From an uncultured Clostridia bacterium (GTDB lineage: Bacteria > Bacillota_A > Clostridia > TANB77 > CAG-508): a stretch of 64,000 nucleotides of DNA. Shown one piece after another: positions 47,127 to 57,194 of this stretch. The position numbers were made by a program, and so were the translations under genes. How positions within the stretch are numbered: position 1 is the stretch's first letter; the number at the start of each line of letters is the position of its first letter. Where the stretch lies: the NCBI GenBank assembly GCA_947625985.1, contig CANQQF010000002.1:1-64000 (forward strand). The letters are read 5' to 3'. Below the pieces are notes generated by a model. It did not search any database and was not told the DNA's origin. It saw nothing but the letters and a program-made list of their open reading frames with translations.

Positions 47127-48152
47127 TTAATTATATTCACATAAAATTGCTTCTAGTCCTACCTCAACATCAATTAATCCAATTTTATATTGATAATCTA
47201 AATCTCTTAGTTTTTGTAGTATTTCAGCTAATTCATCTTCTTTAAAATATTGAGATTGTTTAATATATTTATTTACTAGAAACATTTGATTAGGTTTTAA
47301 TTTTAACGATTCGGCAATGTTTTTATTAGTTTTTTGAGCTATTTTTGTAAAATATAATTTCTTAAAGTGGTTATATAATGTGATAAGTATTTTCTGAATT
47401 GGTTCTTTTGCATATAACAAATTATCTAGAATCTGTATACTATTAGAGTTTTTATCTTTCTTTCCTAAACTGTCTGTTAAATCAAATATAATACTTTCAA
47501 TTTTTTTTATACAAAGCAAATCTATTTCTTTATTTGTTATATTTCCACCTTTGCCAACAAACTCAATTAATTTTCTAATTTCATTCACTAATTCTTGCAT
47601 ATTAGTTCCACAACATTCTATAAAATACATAACTGTATTGTCTTCTATATTTACTTTATAACTATTACAAATTGATTTTATTCTCTTACCAATTTGTTGT
47701 GGTTTCTGATATTCAAACTTACATACTTTTCCTAGTCTATCTACTGTTTTTAATAAAGATATTCTACTATCTACCTCTTCTTCTACAAATACTAATACAA
47801 TACCTTCATTTACAATGTCTATATTTTCCTTTAGATACTTATTAATATTTTCTCTTGTTTTTGATAATCCTGCAATTTTTCTTCTTCCTTCTGATTTAAA
47901 AATTCCTGTATTTTTAGCAATTATAAGTTTTTTTTCATATCCGAATGCAGGCGTTTCAATATTTGATATTAGTTCATCAATATTAGTATCATCTAAAATC
48001 ACATAATTGATTCCTTTTGTACATTCACCAAAAATTTTTTTCATTTTTTTTAATACGTTTTCGATTAAAAAAGTTTCTTCACCATATAATAAATATAAAC
48101 TATTTAATTCATTATTTTTAAGTTCTTTTTCTAATTCTTCAACTTTTATCAT
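47127..48152 (-). CDS. holA: DNA polymerase III delta subunit
   Basis: A clamp-loader subunit that opens the beta clamp. The 341 residues show the HolA pattern: LNSLYLLYGEETFLIENVLKKM, ELISNIETPAFGYEKKLIIAKN, YFIECCGTNMQELVNEIRKL and the C-terminal helical collar. It is poorly conserved in general, but these segments are clear. The start is ATG at 48152, after GAGG; longer readings overlap ruvC. It follows ruvC by 11 bases. Confidence 0.88.
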   Translation of the reverse strand: MIKVEELEKELKNNELNSLYLLYGEETFLIENVLKKMKKIFGECTKGINYVILDDTNIDELISNIETPAFGYEKKLIIAKNTGIFKSEGRRKIAGLSKTRENINKYLKENIDIVNEGIVLVFVEEEVDSRISLLKTVDRLGKVCKFEYQKPQQIGKRIKSICNSYKVNIEDNTVMYFIECCGTNMQELVNEIRKLIEFVGKGGNITNKEIDLLCIKKIESIIFDLTDSLGKKDKNSNSIQILDNLLYAKEPIQKILITLYNHFKKLYFTKIAQKTNKNIAESLKLKPNQMFLVNKYIKQSQYFKEDELAEILQKLRDLDYQYKIGLIDVEVGLEAILCEYN

Positions 48153-48163
48153 AAATAAATACC

Positions 48164-48649
48164 TCACAGTTTTTGAGCAAATTTTGATGAATGAGCATGA
48201 CATATTCCTATCGCCATACTATCTGTAATGTCGTCTAACTTAGGTAACTTTTCTACATTTAATATCATCTTTACCATTCTTTGAACTTGAATTTTATCAG
48301 CTCTACCGTAACCAGCAACAGCTTGTTTGATTTGCAATGGTGTATATTCATATGTTGGTATATTGTTTAATCTACCTACTACAATAATAACACCTCTTGC
48401 ATGTGCAACATGAATAGCAGTTTTTGCATTGTTATTAAAAAACAGTTCCTCTACAGACATTGCATCTGGTTTATATGTTTTTATTAAATCATCTAAATCT
48501 CTATATATTTTTTCTAACCTCAATGGAAAAGAAACTCCAGCATCTGTAGAAACAGCTCCTGAAGTTATTAAATTAAATTTATTTCCTATATAATCAATTA
48601 CACTATACCCTACAATTGCATATCCTGGGTCAATTCCTAATATTCTCAT
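48164..48649 (-). CDS. ruvC: Holliday junction resolvase RuvC
   Basis: Cuts Holliday junctions during recombination repair; 161 residues, RNase H fold. Catalytic acidic residues: D7 in GIDPGYAIVGYSVI, Glu in MSVEELFFNNN and the C-terminal pair in LDDITDSMAIGICHAH. ATG overlaps the end of the preceding gene region, with GGAAGG inside its last codons. ruvA and ruvB are not in the window. Confidence 0.96.
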   Translation of the reverse strand: MRILGIDPGYAIVGYSVIDYIGNKFNLITSGAVSTDAGVSFPLRLEKIYRDLDDLIKTYKPDAMSVEELFFNNNAKTAIHVAHARGVIIVVGRLNNIPTYEYTPLQIKQAVAGYGRADKIQVQRMVKMILNVEKLPKLDDITDSMAIGICHAHSSKFAQKL

Positions 48650-48652
48650 TTT

Positions 48653-50695
48653 TTACCTTCCTAGTATAATTCTAAATATTTCTGATACACTCCATGCTTG
48701 AGCTATTGTACCTTTTGGTAATTGTGGCTTTTTAGAATCATAGATTTCTGCAATGCTTCCTATGCAACCATTTTCTTCCATTTCTTTTTTAAATGTTTTA
48801 TGTACTTTATCTCTAAATTTTTCAATTTTTTCATCTAAAGCTTTTTGTGCTTTAACTCCTTTTGTAGCTTTTCTCATATTTTTTAAAGTATCATAATAAA
48901 GTCCTAAAAGCCAAGGCCATGTTATTCCTTGATGATAACTTGTATCTCTTTGATATTCTCCACCTTCATACACTTCAACATATCCTTCTTCTGCTTTAGC
49001 TAATGTTTTTAATCCATAGTTATTTAATAACTTTTTCTCAACTGTATTTAAAACATTTGTAGCCTTTTCAGAAGTTACATCTAAAACAGGATATGTTAAA
49101 CTCATACTATATAATTGATTTGGACGTATTTTACTATCCCCAATTACATCATAAAGTGATTTTCTTCTTCCATTATAAAATTTCTTGTTAAATGATTCCT
49201 TACATTGTTTCGCAAGTTTTCTATATTTTGTATCATCAATACCTCTTTTTCCGTAACGTTTTGATAAAACTTCAATTATTTTAAGTGCATTGTACCATAA
49301 TGCATTTATTTCAACTGCTTTTCCATTGCGTGGAGTGACAGCAAAGTCACCAATTTTAACATCCATCCATGTATTTTGTGTATCAGGCCTTCCAGATACA
49401 ATTAGTCCATCACTATCAAGATAGATATTATTATTATCAACATCTATTCCATTTATATAGCTTTCTATTATTTCAGTCATTATATGGTATAAGTTGTCTT
49501 TTACAAATTTAGTATCATCTGTATATCTAATGTATTTCTGAATCTGTTCAAATAATAGTAATGATGCATCAACACTATTATATAATGGTCTATTGTCAAA
49601 TCCCGAATAACCATTTGGAACTAGACCATTTTTTACATCTCTTACCATTGTTAATAGAACTTCTCTCGCTTCTTCAAACCTATTAGGTATTAATAACAAT
49701 CCTTCAAAAGCTATTAAACTATCTCTTCCCCAATCTAAAAACCATGGGTAACCTGCAATTATAGTATGATACTTAAATGAAGGTCTATATACTACAAAAT
49801 TATCTGTTGCTACTAAAAAGTTTTTTATCTCTTCATCAATTTCCTTTTCTTTTTTAGACTTATGTATAACTAAATTATTAATTAATTTAGAGTTGTCAAA
49901 AATTATATTTAATCTAGCAACTTCATCATCAATTATCTTTTTTACATTTTTATTCTCTATATTTTCTTCTAAAGAACAAATAAATGATATTTCTTTTCTC
50001 TTTCCAGACTCAATCTTTATCTCATAAACACCTGGAACTGAGTGATTTTCTTCATCTTCGAATCCCCTTTTCTCTTCTTCTGGATAAAACATACCTTTAA
50101 ACATATCACCTTCATGTTTAATATATACTCCTTCAGAACAATTCATATATAAAGGACAAGAAGCATTATCATTTATAATTATTTTTACTTTTTTATCTTT
50201 TATTTGTTGTCTAATACCAATATTTTCATCTTTATTTACACAGTGAAAATCTCGAAAATTTACAACTGGAGCCAATGTCAATGTGGCTGTTTCTTTTTCT
50301 GCGTTTTCTATAGAATAAAAAACACCTACAGTATTCCTTCCATATTCCATACAAATAATTTTAGTTATTGCAATTTTTCCAACTTCATACTTAAATACAG
50401 GTACAAAATGTTTTTCGAAACTTTGTAAATATTTATAGCCTTCAGAAATGTAAGTTTTACATATATTAGTGCATAATTGATGTTTTTCTGATCCCAGAGT
50501 TATACTTTCATCAAGTTTTGATAACATTAAAAATCTTCTTGCTGGCGGTGAAAGTGGTGCTATTAATAATCCGTGATATTTCCTAGTATTAGCACCTATT
50601 ATAGTTGATGATGCATATCCTCCAATTCCATTAGTAATGAGCCATTCTTTCGTTAATCCTTTCTCTAAATCAATTTGTTCTTTCGTAAATTTCAT
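48653..50695 (-). CDS. Amylo-alpha-1,6-glucosidase / glycogen debranching enzyme
   Basis: A 680-residue protein of the archaeal/bacterial debranching type (GH133): N-terminal domain with GLTKEWLITNGIGGYASST and NTRKYHGLL, and a C-terminal (alpha/alpha)6 catalytic domain with AGYPWFLDWGRDSLIAFEGLL, NTWMDVKIG and the closing TIAQAWSVSEIFR. Acidic residues in WGRDS and WMD are the likely catalytic ones. It removes 1,6-branch points in glycogen. It stands between yvcK and ruvC without other glycogen genes, but co-transcription with yvcK (carbon metabolism) may be meaningful. Confidence 0.93.
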   Translation of the reverse strand: MKFTKEQIDLEKGLTKEWLITNGIGGYASSTIIGANTRKYHGLLIAPLSPPARRFLMLSKLDESITLGSEKHQLCTNICKTYISEGYKYLQSFEKHFVPVFKYEVGKIAITKIICMEYGRNTVGVFYSIENAEKETATLTLAPVVNFRDFHCVNKDENIGIRQQIKDKKVKIIINDNASCPLYMNCSEGVYIKHEGDMFKGMFYPEEEKRGFEDEENHSVPGVYEIKIESGKRKEISFICSLEENIENKNVKKIIDDEVARLNIIFDNSKLINNLVIHKSKKEKEIDEEIKNFLVATDNFVVYRPSFKYHTIIAGYPWFLDWGRDSLIAFEGLLLIPNRFEEAREVLLTMVRDVKNGLVPNGYSGFDNRPLYNSVDASLLLFEQIQKYIRYTDDTKFVKDNLYHIMTEIIESYINGIDVDNNNIYLDSDGLIVSGRPDTQNTWMDVKIGDFAVTPRNGKAVEINALWYNALKIIEVLSKRYGKRGIDDTKYRKLAKQCKESFNKKFYNGRRKSLYDVIGDSKIRPNQLYSMSLTYPVLDVTSEKATNVLNTVEKKLLNNYGLKTLAKAEEGYVEVYEGGEYQRDTSYHQGITWPWLLGLYYDTLKNMRKATKGVKAQKALDEKIEKFRDKVHKTFKKEMEENGCIGSIAEIYDSKKPQLPKGTIAQAWSVSEIFRIILGR

Positions 50696-50743
50696 CTTAT
50701 CACCCTTCTTATTTGTTTTCTTCTGTTTATCATGCTATTTTTA

Positions 50744-52441
50744 TTATTTTTTATATCTCTTTGCTTTTGTATTACTATCACTTGCCGTAGTAGTTTTATT
50801 TATTGTTTTTCTTTCTCTTTCCATAGTCTTTTTCATTTCTTTTTCAACTCTTTCAAGCTTTTTGTTAATCTCTTTTGCTTTTTCCATTGCTGTAGCTTTT
50901 GCTTTTTCTTTAGCTCTTTTCTTTTGTTCTATTGCAGCTACTTTAGCATCAGCTTCTCTTATTGAAGCGATTCTATCTTTATATTTATTAGTAAACTTAC
51001 TTTTTCCTCCTATATCTATGCCAATCTTTCTTCCATGTTTTCCTTCTTTTTTAGCTTTGTTATTTTTTATAGCATTCTTTTTAGTCTTTCTAGCTGTTTT
51101 ATTTATTCTTTTTTCTTCTTTTAATTTGTTGTTCAACATGATATATTGAGGATCATTATGTTTATCTTGATATTTTAAATCATCACATATTAATTCTATT
51201 ATCGCTTCAGCTATACGATCAGAATCATGTCTAATAAATTCATTATTGACAATAGTTGATAAATCTTTTTGTATAAATTTTATTCCTTTTATATTATTTG
51301 TCTTTGGATGAACCAAGTCTTGACCTTCCATGTTGTATTTTTTAATAAATTCAGGAATAATTTCACCTGTATCATAAATACAATAGTCTATTATATTTTG
51401 TCTACAATGTTCTTTAATTGCTTTAATGTGATCTGCTAAAGTAAAGTCATCAGTTTGTCCAATTTCAGTCATAATATTACTTATATATACTTTTATTGCA
51501 GAAGACTCCTTAATAGCTTTTGCAACTCCATTTACTAATAAACATGGAATTACATTTGTGAATAGACTTCCAGGTCCAATCACTATGCAATCTGCATTTT
51601 TAATTACATCTAGTACACCTGGTGCTGGTTTGCAATTAGATGGTACTATTCTTACTCGATTTATTTTTGTGAACTTATCTATCACCATTTCAGGTATTTT
51701 TGTTTTTTCTTCAACAGTATATCCATTTGCAAGTTCTGCTATTATATGCATCTCATCTAATGTTACTGGTAATACTTGTCCACTAATATTTAATACTTCA
51801 CTATTTTTCATTATAGACTTAGTGAAGTCACCTCCACTAGACTCTTTCATTGCTTCAAAATAAATATCTGAAAAGTTCAATCCTTTTAATTTACCATTTT
51901 CAAACTTGAAGTCAAGTAGGTTCCTAACTTCCTCTGAATTTTGAGAAAGTGCTATTATACTTTCTTTTATATCTTCTAGTGGTAATGTGTTTAATTTCTT
52001 TCTAGATTCTGTAATTGCTTCTCCATAATCAGAAATTGGTACTATTGCTGTTATATTATTTGTATAGCTTTTTAGTCCTTCTAAAACTGTATTTAGACCT
52101 GTCCCACCACCAATAGCAACAATATTTGGTCCTTTGTCATATACAGTTTTATTAAAAATCAATGAATTTATATTTACGTTTTTTCTATCTTTCATTCTTT
52201 CATCTGTAGATTCAATAACCATTTCCATTGATCTTTTATTTAAAAATACTAATCCTAATACAATTGAGATAAAACCTACTGTAAATACTGCTATAATCTT
52301 TTCAGCATTAGCAAAAGACATTTCGTCCATTACTAATATTTCAGCTATTCCATAGCAAGAAAGCATAATTCCTACTAAAATTAATAACATCCATCTTTTC
52401 ATTTTTGAACTTGATTTAAACCAATCTATAAGCCCTTTCAT
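50744..52441 (-). CDS. yvcK: YvcK/CofD-like protein with membrane helices and Lys-rich tail
   Basis: Gluconeogenesis factor of Firmicutes that binds UDP-GlcNAc-type sugars and supports growth and cell shape on gluconeogenic carbon. The 565 residues hold two N-terminal membrane helices (about 15-55), the CofD-like core with the phosphate loop IVAIGGGTGLNTVLEGLK, DYGEAITESR, GPGSLFTNVIPCLLV and IMTEIGQTDDF, and a tail of about 120 residues of Lys/Ala/Glu (KAKEINKKLERVEKEMKKT) that looks like a charged coiled coil. Typical YvcK is about 320 residues. It follows murB by 20 bases. Confidence 0.9.
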   Translation of the reverse strand: MKGLIDWFKSSSKMKRWMLLILVGIMLSCYGIAEILVMDEMSFANAEKIIAVFTVGFISIVLGLVFLNKRSMEMVIESTDERMKDRKNVNINSLIFNKTVYDKGPNIVAIGGGTGLNTVLEGLKSYTNNITAIVPISDYGEAITESRKKLNTLPLEDIKESIIALSQNSEEVRNLLDFKFENGKLKGLNFSDIYFEAMKESSGGDFTKSIMKNSEVLNISGQVLPVTLDEMHIIAELANGYTVEEKTKIPEMVIDKFTKINRVRIVPSNCKPAPGVLDVIKNADCIVIGPGSLFTNVIPCLLVNGVAKAIKESSAIKVYISNIMTEIGQTDDFTLADHIKAIKEHCRQNIIDYCIYDTGEIIPEFIKKYNMEGQDLVHPKTNNIKGIKFIQKDLSTIVNNEFIRHDSDRIAEAIIELICDDLKYQDKHNDPQYIMLNNKLKEEKRINKTARKTKKNAIKNNKAKKEGKHGRKIGIDIGGKSKFTNKYKDRIASIREADAKVAAIEQKKRAKEKAKATAMEKAKEINKKLERVEKEMKKTMERERKTINKTTTASDSNTKAKRYKK

Positions 52442-52461
52442 TATAAAATCATTCCTTTCTG

Positions 52462-53382
52462 TTATTCCCCAATAATCCTCATCTCTAGTTCAATTTTTTT
52501 ACCAAATTTTTTATACACTTTGTCTTTTATAATGTTTACTAATTCTAGCACATCTTGTGCTGTGGCATTTCCTTTGTTTATTATAAATCCTGCGTGTTTT
52601 TTTGAAACTTCTGCTCCTCCTACAGAATAGCCTTTTAATCCACATTCATCTATTAATTTAGATGTAAAAAAGCCTTCCCCTCTTTTAAATGTACTTCCTG
52701 AACTAGGATACTCAATAGGCTGATTTTTTTTTCTATATGTAGCATATTGTTCCATTTTCTGTTTAATTGTTTTTTTATTACCTTTTTCTAAACAAATTGT
52801 AACTTCTATTATTACATAATCTTTATCTAAAAAAATACTATGTCTATAACCAAAATTAGCATTTTCATTTAACATTATTTTTTTTTCGCCATTTTCATCT
52901 AAATATACTACCTGTTTTACTATATCTTTCATTTCTTTGCCATGAGCACCAGCGTTCATGCTTACTGCTCCTCCAATTGTACCAGGAATATTTGATAATT
53001 CTTCTAATCCTGTATACTCTCTATCTAACAAAGTATAAGCCAAACCTATCAATTTATTTCCTGCTCCAACAGTTATATAAGCTTTTGAATTGTCTTCTTT
53101 AATTTCAATTTTTTGAATATCTATTTGTATTGTAATTCCTTTTATTCCTCTATCTAAAACAAGCACATTACTTCCGTTACCAATCAATGTAGTCGGTATA
53201 TTTTTTCTTTTTGCAAAATGTAACACTTCCTCTAATGTGCTAATATCTCTTATTTTTATTAAACATTCTGCTAGTCCTCCAATTTTAAATGAAGTATGTT
53301 TTTTCATTGATTCATCAAAATAAATTCTTGAAGAACTATCATTAATTAGCTCTTTTAAATAATCTTTTTGACTTTCTGTCAT
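52462..53382 (-). CDS. murB: UDP-N-acetylenolpyruvoylglucosamine reductase
   Basis: Second committed step of peptidoglycan precursor synthesis; FAD and NADPH enzyme. The 306 residues show the type II MurB motifs: FKIGGLAECLIK, LIGNGSNVLVLD, the flavin segment PGTIGGAVSMNAGAHGKEM, the YRHSIF segment, catalytic Ser in PSSGSTFKRG and AGFIINKGNATA. AGGAGG precedes the ATG. It stands in a tight operon after a pilin-like gene and before yvcK. Confidence 0.97.
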   Translation of the reverse strand: MTESQKDYLKELINDSSSRIYFDESMKKHTSFKIGGLAECLIKIRDISTLEEVLHFAKRKNIPTTLIGNGSNVLVLDRGIKGITIQIDIQKIEIKEDNSKAYITVGAGNKLIGLAYTLLDREYTGLEELSNIPGTIGGAVSMNAGAHGKEMKDIVKQVVYLDENGEKKIMLNENANFGYRHSIFLDKDYVIIEVTICLEKGNKKTIKQKMEQYATYRKKNQPIEYPSSGSTFKRGEGFFTSKLIDECGLKGYSVGGAEVSKKHAGFIINKGNATAQDVLELVNIIKDKVYKKFGKKIELEMRIIGE

Positions 53383-53404
53383 TTACTCCTCCTATAATTG
53401 TCTG

Positions 53405-53845
53405 CTATTTTGTGCCATAAACATATAATTTAGCTTCTTCATATTTTCCATATTGATCTTTATTTATTACTTCTCCTGTTCTATAGTTTACAATATATGT
53501 ATCTACAACATTTGTAATACCTAACTTCTCTAGATTCTCTGGATTTAATAATTTATATTCTCCATCATTTCCAAGCAAAGTTACATCATCTGCTACTATT
53601 TCAACTTGAGACTTTCTAATGTTTTCGCCTGGTAACTTACTATAATCTGTTCTTGTCAAATCTGCTTGAGTTTTTCTTTCTAAAACAGCATTCTTAACCA
53701 TTGCAATCTCAGAATTTAATACTTGACTTACTGTATGATTTTTATTCATTTTATATTTTGCAAAAGTTATTCCTGTTAACATTAATAATACAGATACAGT
53801 AATAACTAAAGCAATTAAGGTAATTCCCTTTTCTCTATTCTTCAT
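53405..53845 (-). CDS. Prepilin-like protein with type IV N-terminus
   Basis: A 146-residue protein. The start, REKGITLIALVITVSVLLML, is a short basic leader, Gly, then a hydrophobic helix, the pattern cut by prepilin peptidase after Gly; the Glu at +5 of classic pilins is replaced by Leu/Ile as in many Clostridia pseudopilins. The rest is a soluble domain ending YVYGTK. It is 22 bases upstream of murB. No other pilus genes are in the window, so it may be an envelope protein that only shares the anchor. Confidence 0.75.
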   Translation of the reverse strand: MKNREKGITLIALVITVSVLLMLTGITFAKYKMNKNHTVSQVLNSEIAMVKNAVLERKTQADLTRTDYSKLPGENIRKSQVEIVADDVTLLGNDGEYKLLNPENLEKLGITNVVDTYIVNYRTGEVINKDQYGKYEEAKLYVYGTK

Positions 53846-53973
53846 TTATAATTTTCTCCTTAGTTATTTTCCCTTTTTACTATATCATTTTTTGTTCTTT
53901 TTTACAATATGTATATTTAGATTTTTTCTCAAATATAATAGTTCTGAGAATGTTTTAATGAAGGTGATTTTTT

Positions 53974-55041
53974 TTGCAATTAACAAAATCTAAAAAGTAT
54001 AACTTTTTTATTTTTAATTTAAATAAGTTGTTTTTACCTGCTATCTTTCTAATTTTTACATTTTGCCTATTAATATTTTCTAATTATAATTTACCAGCAG
54101 TAAGAACCAGTTTAACTTTATGGGTAAATTCTGTTATTCCTTCTCTTTTTCCGTTTTTTGTTGCAACAGAACTACTAATGCATACAAATATAACTCATTA
54201 CTTCGGTATTATATTTAAAAAATTTATGAAACCTCTTTTTAATGTTAGTGGTGAATGTAGTTTTCCTTTTATTATGGGAATCATAAGTGGCTACCCTGTT
54301 GGTGCAAAAATCGCATGTGAATTTAGAAAACAGAATATATGTTCCAAAAGTGAATGTGAAAGATTACTAAGTTTTACAAATAATTCAGGACCACTATTTA
54401 TTATTGGTGCAGTTGGGATATCTATGTTTGGTAACACTATGATAGGCATTCTACTTTTTATTACGCATCTGCTTGCATCTTTTACAGTTGGATTTTTATT
54501 TCGCTTTTGGAAAACTTCTGAAAATTTGAAACAAAAAAACAAAAAAATTTTTCCCGATTTTAATAAATCACATGTTAGTTTTTCAAATCTAGGAGGAATA
54601 TTATCAGAAAGTATAACTTCTGCAATTAGTACTGTTCTTTTAATAGGTGGTTATATCATAATTTTTGCTTGTATTATTTCTATTTTAAAAGCATCTGGCT
54701 TTTTTAATATTATTGCAAAATTTATTAGTCCAGTATTTAATTCATTAGGAATAAATACTAAATTTATAACACCTTTATTAACAGGTTTTTTAGAAATAAC
54801 AAATGGAATTTCTTTAATTTCAAATATTGCAATAAAAGAAATTTCTTATAATATAATTTTTACATCTTTCTTATTAGGTTTTGGTGGAATTTCAATTATG
54901 TTGCAAGTATGGAATATTGTTTCTAAAACAGATTTATCTATTAAACCTTATATTTATGGAAAATTATTACATGGCTTAATTGCATCATTTTACACATATT
55001 TGTTTATTTTAATTTTTCCTTTTTTTAATTTTAATTTATAA
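53974..55041 (+). CDS. ylbJ: Sporulation integral membrane protein YlbJ
   Basis: A 355-residue polytopic protein with the YlbJ segments: LWVNSVIPSLFPFFVATELL, FPFIMGIISGYPVGAKI, NNSGPLFIIGAVG and the C-terminal FLLGFGGISIMLQV (two nucleoside-transporter-like gate domains). YlbJ is needed for spore heat resistance in Bacillus, and its family carries out spore-related transport. The TTG start at 53974 has AAGGTGA before it; the first ATG would delete the first helix. Confidence 0.9.
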   Translation: MQLTKSKKYNFFIFNLNKLFLPAIFLIFTFCLLIFSNYNLPAVRTSLTLWVNSVIPSLFPFFVATELLMHTNITHYFGIIFKKFMKPLFNVSGECSFPFIMGIISGYPVGAKIACEFRKQNICSKSECERLLSFTNNSGPLFIIGAVGISMFGNTMIGILLFITHLLASFTVGFLFRFWKTSENLKQKNKKIFPDFNKSHVSFSNLGGILSESITSAISTVLLIGGYIIIFACIISILKASGFFNIIAKFISPVFNSLGINTKFITPLLTGFLEITNGISLISNIAIKEISYNIIFTSFLLGFGGISIMLQVWNIVSKTDLSIKPYIYGKLLHGLIASFYTYLFILIFPFFNFNL

Positions 55042-55095
55042 ATGGAATATTTTGTTTTTTATCTAATATTATTTATATAGATTGGAGATGATGTT

Positions 55096-55350
55096 ATGGA
55101 AAAAGAGTTTAATTCATATTCCCCTTATATGAATTATGGTTCTATGCAAACTCAAACTGACGACTTTAATAATATGTATTCAGACCCCACATTTAATCCT
55201 ATTATGCAATATGAACAGGCATATACTTATTATCGCTTTTTATGTATGCAAATGGACTATAAAATAAAATGTAAAGAATACGAAAAACTCTGTGGAGGTA
55301 ATCAAAAAAGTACAAATTCAAGTAGTACAAATAATATTAGACCAAAATAG
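55096..55350 (+). CDS. Small Tyr/Met/Asn-rich protein, unknown
   Basis: An 84-residue protein (MEKEFNSYSPYMNYGSMQ, then YTYYRFLCMQMDYKIK) rich in Tyr, Met, Gln and Asn, with no membrane segment. GGAGATGATGTT precedes ATG. The composition and place right after ylbJ hint at a spore-coat-like protein, but no family is recognised. A terminator follows. Confidence 0.65.
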   Translation: MEKEFNSYSPYMNYGSMQTQTDDFNNMYSDPTFNPIMQYEQAYTYYRFLCMQMDYKIKCKEYEKLCGGNQKSTNSSSTNNIRPK

Positions 55351-55360
55351 AATTAACTTT

Positions 55361-55400
55361 GGTAATTCACTAAAAATTAGTGGATTACCTTTTATTTTTA
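55361..55400 (+). terminator. Terminator of the 55096-55350 gene
   Basis: Stem ggtaattcactaa / ttagtggattacc with one mismatch, then a T-rich run. Confidence 0.85.
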
Positions 55401-55443
55401 TGTTATAATAACAACCAGAATTTAATTAAAGGAGTTTTTACTT

Positions 55444-57139
55444 ATGGCTTTTGACGGAATTGTATGTAAAGGTATTGCCTCTGAATTAAACGAACTTTCA
55501 GGAGCGAGATTAGATAAAGTATTTCAACCTAATAAATCCACTATTGTTTTAGGTTTCTATTTAGACGGAAAAAACTATGCTTTAAACTGTTGCATAGATT
55601 CGCGGATATTATAGGTTAAATCTTACAACAAATAGTAAACCAAATCCTAAAACCGCACCTAATTTTTGCATGGTTTTGCGTAAACATATAATAGGTCTAC
55701 GTTTAAAAAGTGTATATACAATAGATCTAGAAAGAGTTATATTTATTGAGCTTGAAGGTTTTAACGAAGTAGATGATATAATAAACTACAAACTAATTGT
55801 AGAATTAATGGGAAAACATAGTAACATTATTTTAGTTGATGATACTAATATAATTGTTGATAGTTTACGTCATATAAAACAAATTGATACTACATATCGC
55901 AACATTTTACCTCATTGCAAATATAGTTTTCCTGATACTGATAAAATTAATTTTTATGATATTAATAATTTTGAAGAATTCAATTCATATATAGATAATT
56001 TTGAAGATTTAGAAAATACAATACCAAAAGTATTTAATGGCATTAGTAAGTCTTTTGTAAAATATGCTCTAAATGAATTACATGTTGAAAATAAAGCTTC
56101 TCTTTATAATTATATTTCTAATATAATTAATAATATTAATATTTTAAATATAAAACCTTTAGATGAAAAAGATTTTGTTATAAAAATAGATGAAAATAAA
56201 AAACCTCTATCTTTAAATTTTGGTATAGATGATTTTTATACAACTAAAGAAAATATTAATAACTTTAAAGTATATCGTGATAGTGTTTTAAAACTTATCC
56301 TTTCTACTTTAAAAAAATATAACAAACGTTTATATAATATTGACGAAAAGCTTAAACAGTGTAGAAATATGGACATCTATCAATTATATGGAGAATTAAT
56401 TACAGCCAATCTTTATAGAATAAAAAATCAAAATCTTGAAAATATTGAACTAGAAAATTACTATGATAACAATAAACTAATAAAAATACCTTTAGACAAA
56501 AAATATACTCCTAGTATTAACGCAAAAAGATATTTTAAAAAATATAATAAGCTAAAAAACGCTTTAGATATAGTAACAAAACAAAAGCAAGATACTTTAC
56601 GAGAATTAAACTATATTGAAAGTGTTGTATATGAACTTGAATCTAGTTCTACAATTGAAGAAGTTGATACAATATATGAAGAAATTTCAGAACATGACAT
56701 ATTTAAAGATAAAACTGCAGATTTAAAAAACGGTAAAAAAATGAAAGTAAAAAAATCACAACTTACAAAAAATAAAACTGTTAAATTTAATCCTATAAAG
56801 TATACTGTCGACAATCATACAATCTTCGTTGGTAGAAATAATATAGAAAACGATTACTTAACTCTCAAATTTGCTAACAAATCAGATTTTTGGTTTCATA
56901 CAAAAGATATTCATGGTAGTCATGTTATTTTAAAAATCATGCCTAATGAACCAGAACCTTCTATAAATCTTTTAATAAAATGTGCTGAAATTGCTGCTTT
57001 TCATAGTAAAGCTCGAAATTCATCTAATGTTCCTGTTGACTATTGCCCTATTAAATTTGTAAAAAAACCTTCTGGAAGTAAACCAGGATTCGTTATTTAT
57101 ACAAATAATAAAACACTAAATGTTCAACCAGGAATTTAA
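55444..57139 (+). pseudogene. rqcH: Ribosome quality control factor RqcH, one frameshift
   Basis: NEMF/FbpA family: binds stalled 50S subunits and adds C-terminal alanine tails that mark nascent chains for decay. The first frame (57 codons, MAFDGIVCKGIASELNELSGARLDKVFQPN) stops at 55614; the family sequence goes on in the next frame (YYRLNLTTNSKPNPKTAPNFCMVLRKH) to the NFACT-R domain DFWFHTKDIHGSHVI. The break lies between 55598 and 55614. Together about 565 residues, the normal length. GGAG precedes the ATG. All parts are present, so the break is recent or an error. Confidence 0.92.
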
Positions 57140-57155
57140 AGTTTAAAAAAATATA

Positions 57156-57188
57156 AACACAGAGCACTAAAAACTAGTGCTCTGTGTT
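57156..57188. terminator. Terminator after rqcH
   Basis: Perfect stem aacacagagcacta / tagtgctctgtgtt with a five-base loop. Confidence 0.85.
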
Positions 57189-57194
57189 CAATTT

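Noticed and set aside
50637..51149. Plus-strand Phe/Leu/Ser-rich frame of 170 codons
   Set aside because: It is the complement of the Lys/Ala/Glu-rich YvcK tail, which gives Phe/Leu/Ser codons when read backwards.
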